A stretch of DNA of 64,000 nt, taken from the NCBI RefSeq assembly GCF_003058465.1, contig NZ_CP028901.1:1860001-1924000 (forward strand), read 5' to 3'. Both the position numbers and the translations under genes were made by a program. Positions 1 to 8,694 of the stretch are shown here, piece by piece (the first letter of the stretch is position 1; each line of letters begins with the position of its first letter). Under the pieces are notes generated by a model. It ran no database searches. It saw only the letters and a list, made by a program, of their open reading frames with translations, and was not told the DNA's origin. Source of the DNA: Orrella marina (GTDB lineage: Bacteria > Pseudomonadota > Gammaproteobacteria > Burkholderiales > Burkholderiaceae_B).

Positions 1-3000
1 GGCAAGGCCTCGTGCAGCGCTTGATGTCTGGGCAATCCCAGATCGCCCTCGAATGGTTGATACGGAGCAACAGACTGCGTGAGGTTTTTCGCGGGGTCGA
101 GACGCTCGATGCTGACTGTTTCTGGCAAGTTGTCCGTACCCTGTGCACCTTCTTCGCGGTTCATCTGCGACGGGTCGGCAAGCACAGGCGGTTGCGAATC
201 AGAGCCTTCATAACCACCCTCGGTCAGGGCCTGATGCTCTGCAGACTGGGCCGCCTCGGTGACTGGCGGTTCAGCGTCGATAGTGTCAATTCCGTTTGAC
301 GATGATGGGGATGGCGCGGGTTCGTTCGCCAAACTGGTCGCTCTGTGCAGATGCATGACTGCCGACTCGATCGCCTGGCGCAATCGATCACGCTCCACTG
401 CAGGAGAGCGGAACCAGTCAGTACTCCAGACCGGATACAGTTGCCACCCGAATGCACTCAGCACACCCGCTCGTACCCGCTCTCGCTCACGGGTGTCGGC
501 ACTACGCTGATAACTGGCACCATCAGTCTGAAGAGCCAACGCATAGCGCTGAACAGACTCATCCTGTTGGTTCGTCTGCGGATCCTGAACGGCAATGTCG
601 ATATAAAAACCGGATTGACCAAGCCTTGGCTGAGGATCAAACCCAAGATCACGGATCTCTTCGCACAGGTACTGCTCGAACGCGCCGACCTCGCTATCAT
701 TCGCGTGGGACCGATCCGGCAACTCACTCGTCTGTGCGTAACGCAGAAAGCGCTCAAGCACGCGCACTCCAAAAGGTGTGCCTGCGTTGATCTGCAATTC
801 GCTTGCAGTGAAGTTGCAAAACACCTCCATCGCCAGCTTTGCACGGGTGATCAACACATTAAGGCGACGCTCCCCACCTTCGTTGTTGACCGGCCCGAAG
901 CTTGGCACAAGCCGACCATCGTCGGTTCTACCATAGCCGATGCTGATCAGAATGACGTCGCGTTCATCACCCTGTACATTCTCAAGATTCTTGACAAAGA
1001 AATTCTCGCCATCAGGTCTGCTGGCGTTGAAGAATGGTTCAAGCTCCGGACTCATCCGCCTGAGATGCTCGATCTCAAGTAGCAGGCAGTCGCGCTGGGC
1101 TGTACTGAACGCCACCACTCCAAGCGAAAGACCGGGTGTCTGACGGGCGTGCTCCATCACTGCCTGAGCCAGCGCCTGGGCCTCGCCAAGATTCGTGCGA
1201 GTGCCTCCGCGATCGTAATGAGTATCAGGCAGATATCGCATCCGAAGACCCGTCGCACGCGGATGGATACCAGGCGTCGGAAAGATCAGCAACTTACCTT
1301 CGTAGAAGGATTCGTTGGACACCGCAATCAACGAATCGTGACGACTGCGATAATGCCAGCGGAGCATTTTCTGGGGAGCGCCCTGAGCGACAAACATGCC
1401 AAGAATACTTTCGATGTCTGCGGTCTGACTCTGTTCGGCCTGTTCGTCATCAAGCTCAAGCGTACGACTGAAAAAATCGGTTGGTGGCATCTGTCGAGAG
1501 TCTCCAACCACCACCGCCTGTCGCCCGCGCATCAACGCCCCCAGCGCATCGGCAACACGCACCTGGCTCGCCTCATCAAATATCACTACATCGAAATCAA
1601 CCGCTCCATGTTCTAGATAGGTTGCAATCGACATCGGACTCATCATGAATACTGGCTTGATCTGCTGGACCGCCCGCCCTGCAACTTTGATCAACTGGCG
1701 CAGGGCCATATGACGACGTTTCTTGTTCATCTCACGACGCAGGATTGCCATCTCACCAACCGCCATAGGCGAAGGCAGTCGCTCGTGCAACTGGCAGACC
1801 AGCCGTTCCTGTGCATGCACAAAAAGCTGTTTATCCAGACTGGCAAACTCTGCTACGGCGTGCTCATGCGCTGCCCGGTCAAACTGCGCAATGACTGGAC
1901 GCGTTGCGTAGGCCTCGCGTACCAAGCCGTCGTACCAGCTCGCTTCCAGCACTTTGAGCAAGCCCGATGCGGATCTCTCGCCCCAACTGCGAGCGCGACG
2001 TGCGATCTCTTGCAATGCCGGATTCTCCATACTTTCTTGAATCAGGTTAAACCGGCTCAATGCGTAAAGATCCTGAACTTTCCCTTGCGCAGACGGCAGC
2101 CATGACTGCAATCGGCTCAGATGCAGTGCCTTATCGTCGCACACACGCCACTCGGCGCGTTGCAACCGGACGGACTCAAGCACACCATCGATCGCCTGCT
2201 CGAGAGCACGGATCGCTTGCGCGAACTGCTCGAGCGTTTGCCACAATGCAGCCCGTCCGGTGTCATCAAGGTCTGCAACACGTTGCACCAGAGCGCGCGG
2301 CACTTCCTCAAGTCTGACGTGAATCGCAGCCTTGTGTAACCAGGAAACGGTATCCTGGAGCCTGTCCCAGTTCGTTTCGACACCCTGCCACTGACTACCC
2401 AGTGATGCAGACAGCGCAAACCCCGCAGATTCCCAGGATGACTCAAGCGCCTGCCGTTGGCGTTCAAACTCATTTCTGAGAGACTGATAAGCAAGGATGT
2501 CATCCAGTATCTGTACGCATGCCTGAGTGTTATCTGGCAACTCACCTTTGAGCAAGCCACGTAGAGAGCTTCTGGCTTGACGAAACTCGCCCGACATAAA
2601 ACGCCACCATCGGTCACCTGTTGTTGCCCAGACTCCTCGCAAAGCCAGCACATCCTGATTCCAGGCCTGGTCCAGCAGGACTGAATGCTGGCGCACTCTC
2701 GGCTCCTGCATGGCCTTCCCTGTTGCGATCAGTTTCTGAAAACTTTCAATGTCATGCCAGAGATCCAGATCAAGGGTAACGCCAAGCAAGTCCGAACGCG
2801 TGGGTGCCTGACTCATCCAGCCAAAACAAGCAACAAACTTCAGGATTCTGTGAAGATCATCCGAAACGGCAGTCTTGATAACAGATTCGAGCTGGCCGGC
2901 CTGGGCCTGGCAGTCATCCAGCACACTACGCAAAACAGCCAACCGATCAAGCACAGTCCGCTGCAGGCCTGGCGAGAACTGCCGCAACGTGGTGCCACAC

Positions 3001-4574
3001 CAAGGACTCTCGGCAGGACTCCCGTGTTCACGCAAATGGGCAACCAGCGCCGCAACCTGATGTCCCGCCTGCTCGAACTCCTCCTCAGTCCAGTGTCGCA
3101 TTCCTGAGAAATCAACATAGCCTCCCAACGGTGCGACATCCACCTCATCCGAGAGCTTAAGATGAGCTCCAAGCACCTCCACGTAATCCAGGCCACTCTG
3201 CAGCACAGGTGCCCGTACTGCCTCCCAGTACGTGTCAAGAACGCCCTGCAGATGCTGGTGCCTGGCTCTAGCAGACGATCTGTCTGGCGTCTGAGGCACT
3301 CCGGCTTCAAGTGTCCGGGCAAGCTCCTCAATGACTGCCTTGCGCCGGCTTTTATGACTATGCAACTCAAGCACGGCCTCGCCCAGGTGGCACTCATCCA
3401 GACGTCGCTTGACCACTTCAAGCGCCGCCATTTTCTCGGCCACAAAAAGCACGGTCTTGCCGCGCGCAAGCAACTCCGCAATGATATTGGTGATCGTCTG
3501 GGATTTGCCTGTCCCGGGCGGCCCCTGTATCACCAGGCTGGATCCTCGTGCAACCGACAACGCAGCCTCGGTCTGGCTGGTATCGGAGTCCTTGACAAAA
3601 TTCAGCCCAGTCAAGCCGGGCGCACCTTCTGAGCTCTGGGTATCGAACTCAGGCGCATCAAACCCGTCAGCCAGCAAAGCCCGTACAAGCGTGTGTTCCC
3701 ATGGTTTGGAGCCTTCCGGAAACGAATCGGGATCCAGATCCTGATACATCTGGAATTTGCCAAATGAAAAAAATCCCAGACAGATTTCATCCACATCAAC
3801 TCGCCAGTTCTCACGTGCGGACACAGCGCGTGCGATATTCGTCAGATATGGCATGAGCGCGAACCCGTCTTCCTCAAACGGTGGCAGATCAATATGAAAC
3901 TCAGACTTGAGTTTGGATGCCAGAGTCAGGTTTGCTCCAAGATCAGCGCCTGTGTAGACGAGCTTGAAACCATGTCCCGCGGCAGTGCGCTGCAGCTCGA
4001 CGGGTATGAGCACAAGCGGCGCCCGTCGTATGCTTCGTCCCGATGTGTCTTCTGACCAGTGCAGACATCCGAGCGCCAGAAACAGAATCTCGACCCCCTG
4101 CTCTTCATAATATCCCCGCGCAGCGTTGCTGATCTTGACCAGCCTCTGGTCCAGAGCTTGCTCACCTAGCTGGGTCTGCAAAAACAAGTCAGAGAGATGC
4201 ACGGCCACGGCATCCTGGCCGATGGTTGTCTGCTGACCGTGGTCGCTCGCCAGATCGGCAAGGGCAGGCTCATTGGACTCAGTCGTCTGCGCGATCCAGT
4301 CTTTTGTGCGCTCACCAGGCCCTTCACCTGAACGATCGACCGTCGCAGATGATGGGGAGGATGTGCGCTTGTCTTTCGGCTGCTCGCCTTCAGGTATCAG
4401 CCGCAGTGCACGTTGCTCAAGAACCAGCAATCTGAACACCTCGGCTGAGGACTCTCTGACAACGGGAACAGTGGCTGCTGTGTGACGAAGATTCAGCAGC
4501 GTGTTGCCTCGCAATCCCATGTCAAGCAATTCGAGACGCGTCAGTTCGAGGGTTCTTTGCAGTGTTTCAGACAT
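1..4574 (-). CDS. DUF4011 / SF1 helicase / Vsr-like nuclease giant protein (3' end outside window)
   Basis: The reading frame from ATG 4574 stays open for about 1,524 codons to the left edge, so the gene is partial at its 3' end. The N-terminus (LLDMGLRGNTLLNLR) resembles DUF4011. Walker A is GPPGTGKS at residues 351-358. Walker B (VVIFDEAS) ends near residue 1003, so the SF1 core is split by an insert of about 640 residues. Later helicase motifs include NVQGDERDVILIS (about 1198) and NVLITRAK (about 1235). A Vsr/MTES_1575-like restriction fold follows at about 1290-1400 (LQTDGASYQRS, then WSTDWFRSP). A low-complexity linker comes after it; a DUF3320 domain would be expected beyond the edge. 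Related single-gene proteins of this architecture (for example Hhe-type) are reported as anti-phage candidates; a defence role here is inference. No partner gene is visible upstream. Confidence 0.85.
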   Translation of the reverse strand, partial: MSETLQRTLELTRLELLDMGLRGNTLLNLRHTAATVPVVRESSAEVFRLLVLEQRALRLIPEGEQPKDKRTSSPSSATVDRSGEGPGERTKDWIAQTTESNEPALADLASDHGQQTTIGQDAVAVHLSDLFLQTQLGEQALDQRLVKISNAARGYYEEQGVEILFLALGCLHWSEDTSGRSIRRAPLVLIPVELQRTAAGHGFKLVYTGADLGANLTLASKLKSEFHIDLPPFEEDGFALMPYLTNIARAVSARENWRVDVDEICLGFFSFGKFQMYQDLDPDSFPEGSKPWEHTLVRALLADGFDAPEFDTQSSEGAPGLTGLNFVKDSDTSQTEAALSVARGSSLVIQGPPGTGKSQTITNIIAELLARGKTVLFVAEKMAALEVVKRRLDECHLGEAVLELHSHKSRRKAVIEELARTLEAGVPQTPDRSSARARHQHLQGVLDTYWEAVRAPVLQSGLDYVEVLGAHLKLSDEVDVAPLGGYVDFSGMRHWTEEEFEQAGHQVAALVAHLREHGSPAESPWCGTTLRQFSPGLQRTVLDRLAVLRSVLDDCQAQAGQLESVIKTAVSDDLHRILKFVACFGWMSQAPTRSDLLGVTLDLDLWHDIESFQKLIATGKAMQEPRVRQHSVLLDQAWNQDVLALRGVWATTGDRWWRFMSGEFRQARSSLRGLLKGELPDNTQACVQILDDILAYQSLRNEFERQRQALESSWESAGFALSASLGSQWQGVETNWDRLQDTVSWLHKAAIHVRLEEVPRALVQRVADLDDTGRAALWQTLEQFAQAIRALEQAIDGVLESVRLQRAEWRVCDDKALHLSRLQSWLPSAQGKVQDLYALSRFNLIQESMENPALQEIARRARSWGERSASGLLKVLEASWYDGLVREAYATRPVIAQFDRAAHEHAVAEFASLDKQLFVHAQERLVCQLHERLPSPMAVGEMAILRREMNKKRRHMALRQLIKVAGRAVQQIKPVFMMSPMSIATYLEHGAVDFDVVIFDEASQVRVADALGALMRGRQAVVVGDSRQMPPTDFFSRTLELDDEQAEQSQTADIESILGMFVAQGAPQKMLRWHYRSRHDSLIAVSNESFYEGKLLIFPTPGIHPRATGLRMRYLPDTHYDRGGTRTNLGEAQALAQAVMEHARQTPGLSLGVVAFSTAQRDCLLLEIEHLRRMSPELEPFFNASRPDGENFFVKNLENVQGDERDVILISIGYGRTDDGRLVPSFGPVNNEGGERRLNVLITRAKLAMEVFCNFTASELQINAGTPFGVRVLERFLRYAQTSELPDRSHANDSEVGAFEQYLCEEIRDLGFDPQPRLGQSGFYIDIAVQDPQTNQQDESVQRYALALQTDGASYQRSADTRERERVRAGVLSAFGWQLYPVWSTDWFRSPAVERDRLRQAIESAVMHLHRATSLANEPAPSPSSSNGIDTIDAEPPVTEAAQSAEHQALTEGGYEGSDSQPPVLADPSQMNREEGAQGTDNLPETVSIERLDPAKNLTQSVAPYQPFEGDLGLPRHQALHEAL

Positions 4575-4838
4575 GTGGATCACCAGATTTAGTAGTGAGA
4601 ACACTTTAGCGCAGCTCTGCAATCATTTGCCACCGGGATCCGTGTGCATCTGGCCGGACCTTGCCTGTGCCAGAACGCACAATCATGCCAGTGAACAATT
4701 ACGAAGGTTACCCGGGCCAGTCAGAAAAGGATAAATTGTGCGCGATCATCCTTTACGCCATACTTTATGCACAACGCGCTGGATAGCCGCCAAGGCCATA
4801 CCTGCTTCAACATCAACACAACTAGAACTGGAGAGCCC
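4575..4838. other. Intergenic region between divergent helicase and GST genes
   Basis: This 264-bp gap lies between two divergent starts, so it must hold promoters for both. I see no convincing -35/-10 pair, repeat or RNA gene. An in-frame ATG at 4767 would extend the GST by 24 residues that do not fit the family, so I treat it as leader. Confidence 0.4.
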
Positions 4839-5450
4839 ATGATCCTGATCGGTCGATATCTGTCGCCATTTGTGCGACGCGTAGCCACAACCATGCAGTG
4901 GCTGGAAATTCCTTATGAGCACAAGTCACTCTCACCCGCCAAGGACGCTCAGGCCATTCGGGAGATCAACCCGACTGGACGTGTTCCCGTCCTGATGCTG
5001 GACGACGGTGAGGTTCTGATCGAAAGCAATGCCATTCTGGACTCTCTGCTCGAAACCATCCCAGGCCAGACTTTGCTGCCAGCCAGTGGCCCGGCTCGTC
5101 GCCAGGTTTTGCAGCGCACCGGCGTCATGACTAGCGCGCTGGACAAGGCTGTTGCAGCCATGTACGAGAAAACCAGACGCCCCCCGGAGAAAATCCATAA
5201 CGAATACCTTGATGACATACTGGCTCAGTCGCGCGCTGGCGTCGACCAGGTCGAGCGCATGGTGGCTGCCGGACTTTACAAGGGCGTGGCAGCACCGACG
5301 ATCGCAGACATCACAGCTGCTATCGGTTACTCCTTCATCAACTTCGTCCTGCCTGACATGGTCAATGAGAAAAACCATCCTCATCTGGCGCGAATGGCTG
5401 CAGAGTTCGAACAGACTGACGCATTCAAGGCCTGCGCAATAAAGAAATGA
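4839..5450 (+). CDS. Glutathione S-transferase family protein
   Basis: The 203-residue protein has the two-domain GST layout. An N-terminal thioredoxin fold (residues 1-75) carries SPFVRRVA near the expected active-site Ser and the cis-proline motif GRVPVL, followed by the ES pair (LIESNAILD) that contacts the gamma-glutamyl group. An all-helical C-terminal domain follows. ATG 4839 is chosen because it begins at the first beta strand (MILIGRY) and has CTGGAG 5-10 bases upstream. The enzyme would conjugate or otherwise use glutathione in the cytosol; the substrate is unknown. The MFS gene starts 10 bases downstream, so the two are probably cotranscribed, which suggests a detoxification or catabolic role. 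Confidence 0.88.
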   Translation: MILIGRYLSPFVRRVATTMQWLEIPYEHKSLSPAKDAQAIREINPTGRVPVLMLDDGEVLIESNAILDSLLETIPGQTLLPASGPARRQVLQRTGVMTSALDKAVAAMYEKTRRPPEKIHNEYLDDILAQSRAGVDQVERMVAAGLYKGVAAPTIADITAAIGYSFINFVLPDMVNEKNHPHLARMAAEFEQTDAFKACAIKK

Positions 5451-5460
5451 AGTATCACCC

Positions 5461-6732
5461 GTGACAACTGACTCACAGACAAGTCCGATCCGTGCACGAA
5501 CGCCACCTTTTTATGGGTGGCGTATCGTCAAAGGTAGCATTGTCATCGCATTTGTCGCCTGGGCGTTCGCCCTGTACGGCTCGAGCGTGTACCTGAGTGC
5601 ATTGAGCCACGAGCGCGGCTGGCCGATCGGTCAAGTATCCACCGCGCTGACTCTTTCTTTCTTGCTCAACGCGCTGACCATCGGACTGGTCGGTTCGTTT
5701 CTCGGCAAGCATGGCCCAAGGTTGATCATGTCGATTGGCGCGGTCATTCTCGGGACGGGACTCGTCCTGATCGGGCAGATCACGGAGATCTGGCAGGCTT
5801 TTCTGGTATTTCCCCTGATGGGACTGGGCTGGTCCTGCCTGTCGACCATTGCGATCACTTCAACGATTGCACCCTGGTTCGAACGGCATCAGGGCAAGGC
5901 CATCTCCACTGCTCTGCTCGGGGCCAGCCTGGGCGGCATGTTCGGCGTGCCTATCACCCTGTTTCTGGTCACTCAACTCGGCCTGACGCAAGCCATGTGG
6001 CTGATCGGCGCGTTGTCAGTCGTCATCATCGTTCCGATCGCAACAGGCATCCTGCGACGTCGACCTCAGGATCTGGGACTCATGCCAGACGGTTTGCCCC
6101 CGGACGAATCCCGTCCTGCCGACATTTACTCCACCCGGAACTGGCAACGCACAGAAGCCTTGCGGACCTACGGTCTGTTGTCGGTCATTATCGCGTTTGG
6201 AATCGGTCTCATGGTCCAGGTCGGGTTTCTGAGCCAGCAAGTCAAGCTGCTGCAGAGCCATATCAGTGCAACAGGCGTTTCCCTGACGGTGCTGGCCGCC
6301 GGTTCACTGGCGTTTCTGGGCCGAGTGATTCTGGCTCGCCATGCAGACCGGATCAACATTCGTCAGACCAGCGCCATGGTGTTGCTGATGGCTGGCATTG
6401 GGATGCTGATCATCGGGATCACGGATTCCATAACCGTTATTATTCTGGGCGTGCTGGTATTCGGATTCAACGTGGGAAACCTGACAACCCTGCCGGCATT
6501 GATCGTGCGCAGAGAGTTCGGTTCGGCATCATTTGGCCGTGTTTTCGGGGTGACGGGCACATGCATGCAGTTATTCAGCGCCTTTGGGCCAGCCCTCTTC
6601 GGTCTGCTGTATGACCTGACAGAGAGTTATTTCACTCCGCTCACGATTGCCGCGCTTTTGCTTGGGACAGGTGCGGTCCTGATCAGCTATGGAGAATGGG
6701 GCAAGCCGTTCATGCTGGACAACCAGCAGTGA
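5461..6732 (+). CDS. MFS transporter (monocarboxylate/OFA-like)
   Basis: This 423-residue integral membrane protein starts at GTG 5461, with a short AAG-type ribosome site upstream. About twelve hydrophobic helices can be read in two groups of six, separated by a polar loop near residues 195-230 (RRRPQDLGLMPDG). The first helix is preceded by FYGWRIVKGS, which is typical of MFS permeases of the oxalate/formate and monocarboxylate type. It probably moves a small organic anion across the inner membrane. It follows the GST gene at once and is convergent with the SDR gene, with a gap of only 60 bases. The substrate cannot be read from sequence; the neighbouring amidases and CoA-transferase suggest an organic acid or amide. 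Confidence 0.85.
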   Translation: MTTDSQTSPIRARTPPFYGWRIVKGSIVIAFVAWAFALYGSSVYLSALSHERGWPIGQVSTALTLSFLLNALTIGLVGSFLGKHGPRLIMSIGAVILGTGLVLIGQITEIWQAFLVFPLMGLGWSCLSTIAITSTIAPWFERHQGKAISTALLGASLGGMFGVPITLFLVTQLGLTQAMWLIGALSVVIIVPIATGILRRRPQDLGLMPDGLPPDESRPADIYSTRNWQRTEALRTYGLLSVIIAFGIGLMVQVGFLSQQVKLLQSHISATGVSLTVLAAGSLAFLGRVILARHADRINIRQTSAMVLLMAGIGMLIIGITDSITVIILGVLVFGFNVGNLTTLPALIVRREFGSASFGRVFGVTGTCMQLFSAFGPALFGLLYDLTESYFTPLTIAALLLGTGAVLISYGEWGKPFMLDNQQ

Positions 6733-6792
6733 CGCGGGAATACCCGGCTTTGGAGCACTATGACGCACATCAACAAACCCGGAGTACTCGGG

Positions 6793-7584
6793 TCAGTGAC
6801 TGGCTTTGGTATCCCGGTGCACCATACCGCCGTCCACGTCGATCACGGCACCTGACAGATATCCACACCGATCCGACGCGGTGAACACAACAAGATCTGC
6901 GATCTCGGATGGTCTGGCCAGACGGCCAAACGCCAGTTTGTGTGTCAGTTCGTGCCAACGGTTTTCGTCACCCAGACTGGCCTTGGCCTGCGCCCTGAAA
7001 AGCGTCTCGATGCGGTCACTCTGGGTCGGCGAAGGATTGACGCCGTAGATGCGTACACCAGAAGCCGGCGCCGATCCTCCCAACGCCTGTGTCATGGCAA
7101 TCAGTGCGGCATTGCCCATCGAGCCGCAGATGTAGTCCGGTCTGGGCGCCCTGCCAGCAATGCCGATAATGTTGACTATCACGCCGCGCCCTCGTTCCTG
7201 CATGCCAGGCAAGACCTCACGGATCATGCCGACGTATCCAAACACTTTTAGATTCCATGCTGTGCGCCACGTTTCGTCATCGACCTTGTCGATACTACCT
7301 GAGGGTATGGCGCCTGCATTATTGACCAGCACATCGATCTCACCCGCGGCCTGAACAAGCGTGCTCACACCTTCGGATGTGGACAGGTCACTGACAATCG
7401 CGTGCACGGGTGTCTGACCAAGCGACTGCAATTGCTCGCGAGCCTGCTCAAGTCGCTGCGCGTCCTTGCTATTGAGGATGACTGTCGCTCCCTGCTCATG
7501 GAACGATCTGGCAATGGCATACCCGATTCCTCGGGAGCTGCCGGTCACAAGCACCCGCTTACCCTGATATCCAAGATTCATCAT
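6793..7584 (-). CDS. SDR family oxidoreductase with non-canonical active site
   Basis: A Rossmann-fold short-chain dehydrogenase of about 263 residues. The NAD(P) glycine motif TGSSRGIG lies near the N-terminus and NNAG is near residue 90. The catalytic YxxxK is missing: at the aligned place the protein reads DYICGSMGNAAL, where Asn stands for Lys and Gly for Tyr. I recognise the same YICG-x-GNAAL pattern in a known SDR subgroup, so this looks like a subfamily trait and not damage. The C-terminus (SGAVIDVDGG) is normal. A GTG at 7593 would add three residues but has no properly spaced ribosome site, whereas GGAG sits 8 bases from ATG 7584. The gene lies 67 bases after the deacetylase-like gene and is probably in the same transcript. 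Confidence 0.82.
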   Translation of the reverse strand: MMNLGYQGKRVLVTGSSRGIGYAIARSFHEQGATVILNSKDAQRLEQAREQLQSLGQTPVHAIVSDLSTSEGVSTLVQAAGEIDVLVNNAGAIPSGSIDKVDDETWRTAWNLKVFGYVGMIREVLPGMQERGRGVIVNIIGIAGRAPRPDYICGSMGNAALIAMTQALGGSAPASGVRIYGVNPSPTQSDRIETLFRAQAKASLGDENRWHELTHKLAFGRLARPSEIADLVVFTASDRCGYLSGAVIDVDGGMVHRDTKASH

Positions 7585-7651
7585 GACAAACACTCCGCTC
7601 GGGTTAACGAAAAATGAAATTGCGATATCAGGTTGTCATCAGACGCCCGCA

Positions 7652-8536
7652 TCAAAGCGCCGGCGGCGGCACCTGAGCGGCAAACCAGCGGGCGATATCA
7701 CGCGGATACATGAATGTTGTCAGCGGACTTTCCATCAGGGCATCGAGCATCGCCTCAAATTCGTCGATGCGGTGCGGAACCCCCATCAAGTGCGGATGCA
7801 GGCCGATTGCCAGCACACGGGGACGTCCGCACGTCCTGACTTCTTTCTCGAACCGGGCCAGCGTACGCCGGGTCCGGTCCAGAAACTGTCCGGTCGCATG
7901 CTTCTCGATGGCATAAATAATCGAATCGTTGAGCTCGACGTTATACGGCATGGCCATCAGCGGCCCATTCCCGGTCGACATCCAGTTCGGAACATCATCG
8001 ATCACCCAGTCAAGCACATACTCGATACCTGCCTGCTTCAAAACCTCGGGCGATCGAGTACTTTCCCGCAACCCCGGGCTTAGCCAGCCGTGAACAGAGG
8101 ATCCGGTGAACTCCTCCAGCATCTTGACGCTCTGCCTGACAACATCTTCCTCGGCACCCGCCTGCTGAATAGACTTCTGGTGCATGCCATGGCCAATGAA
8201 CTCCCATCCCGCATCACGCATGGCCTGCGAGGCCTGGGGATAGGCTGCAATGGCACTCGCATTGATACTCGTCGAAGCTGGCAGACCACGACGCACTATC
8301 GCATCAATCATGCGAGGCAAGCCAGCCCTCATACCGTAATCCGCCCAGGAAAAATTCGGTACATCCGGAACGGTTTCCTTGCCGTGCGGTGGCGTGATGA
8401 TAGTCCGGGGCATGGCCGCTTCAAACGACCAGTTCTCCACGTTCACAACCAGGTGCACCAGGATCGAGCGGTCACCCGGAGCCTGCAACGCAGGGCCCGA
8501 GTCAGAGAAACGGTAAGGAACACGTGGATTGGACAT
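7652..8536 (-). CDS. Polysaccharide deacetylase / allantoinase-like (NodB fold) protein
   Basis: The 294-residue protein resembles the cyclic-imidase and allantoinase (PuuE-like) branch of the NodB deacetylase family. Visible features are an early strand ILVHLVVNVENW, the GHGMHQKS motif with paired His, SPGLRES, and a C-terminal LHPHLMG segment that probably supplies another metal ligand. Members hydrolyse cyclic amides or deacetylate amino sugars with a bound divalent metal. The neighbouring amidases and CoA-transferase favour a ring-amide substrate over a polysaccharide. There is no signal peptide, so it acts in the cytosol. It is followed by the SDR gene on the same strand and is separated by 158 bases from the upstream CoA-transferase. 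Confidence 0.8.
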   Translation of the reverse strand: MSNPRVPYRFSDSGPALQAPGDRSILVHLVVNVENWSFEAAMPRTIITPPHGKETVPDVPNFSWADYGMRAGLPRMIDAIVRRGLPASTSINASAIAAYPQASQAMRDAGWEFIGHGMHQKSIQQAGAEEDVVRQSVKMLEEFTGSSVHGWLSPGLRESTRSPEVLKQAGIEYVLDWVIDDVPNWMSTGNGPLMAMPYNVELNDSIIYAIEKHATGQFLDRTRRTLARFEKEVRTCGRPRVLAIGLHPHLMGVPHRIDEFEAMLDALMESPLTTFMYPRDIARWFAAQVPPPAL

Positions 8537-8694
8537 CAGAAAACACCTCAGACAACAAACAGACTTTCAGGGGAAATGTCATGAGCTAATCAAGGAGCTA
8601 GTCAGCGCAGATCCACCCAGGTCAGAGAACCACCCGACCTGAGACCGTCTTTACAAACATATACACCTCGATCAGCAGATCCTGATCAAAAGAC
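8537..8694. other. Gap between CoA-transferase and deacetylase-like genes
   Basis: This 158-bp stretch separates two minus-strand genes. It contains a short inverted repeat, GATCAG-CAGATC-CTGATC, near 8670-8687, just after the CoA-transferase stop. That may be a weak terminator or attenuator. There is no T-run, so the two genes may still be cotranscribed. Confidence 0.3.

Noticed and set aside
345..1082. A 245-codon plus-strand ORF
   Set aside because: It lies antisense within the helicase-nuclease gene, has no family resemblance and no good ribosome site.
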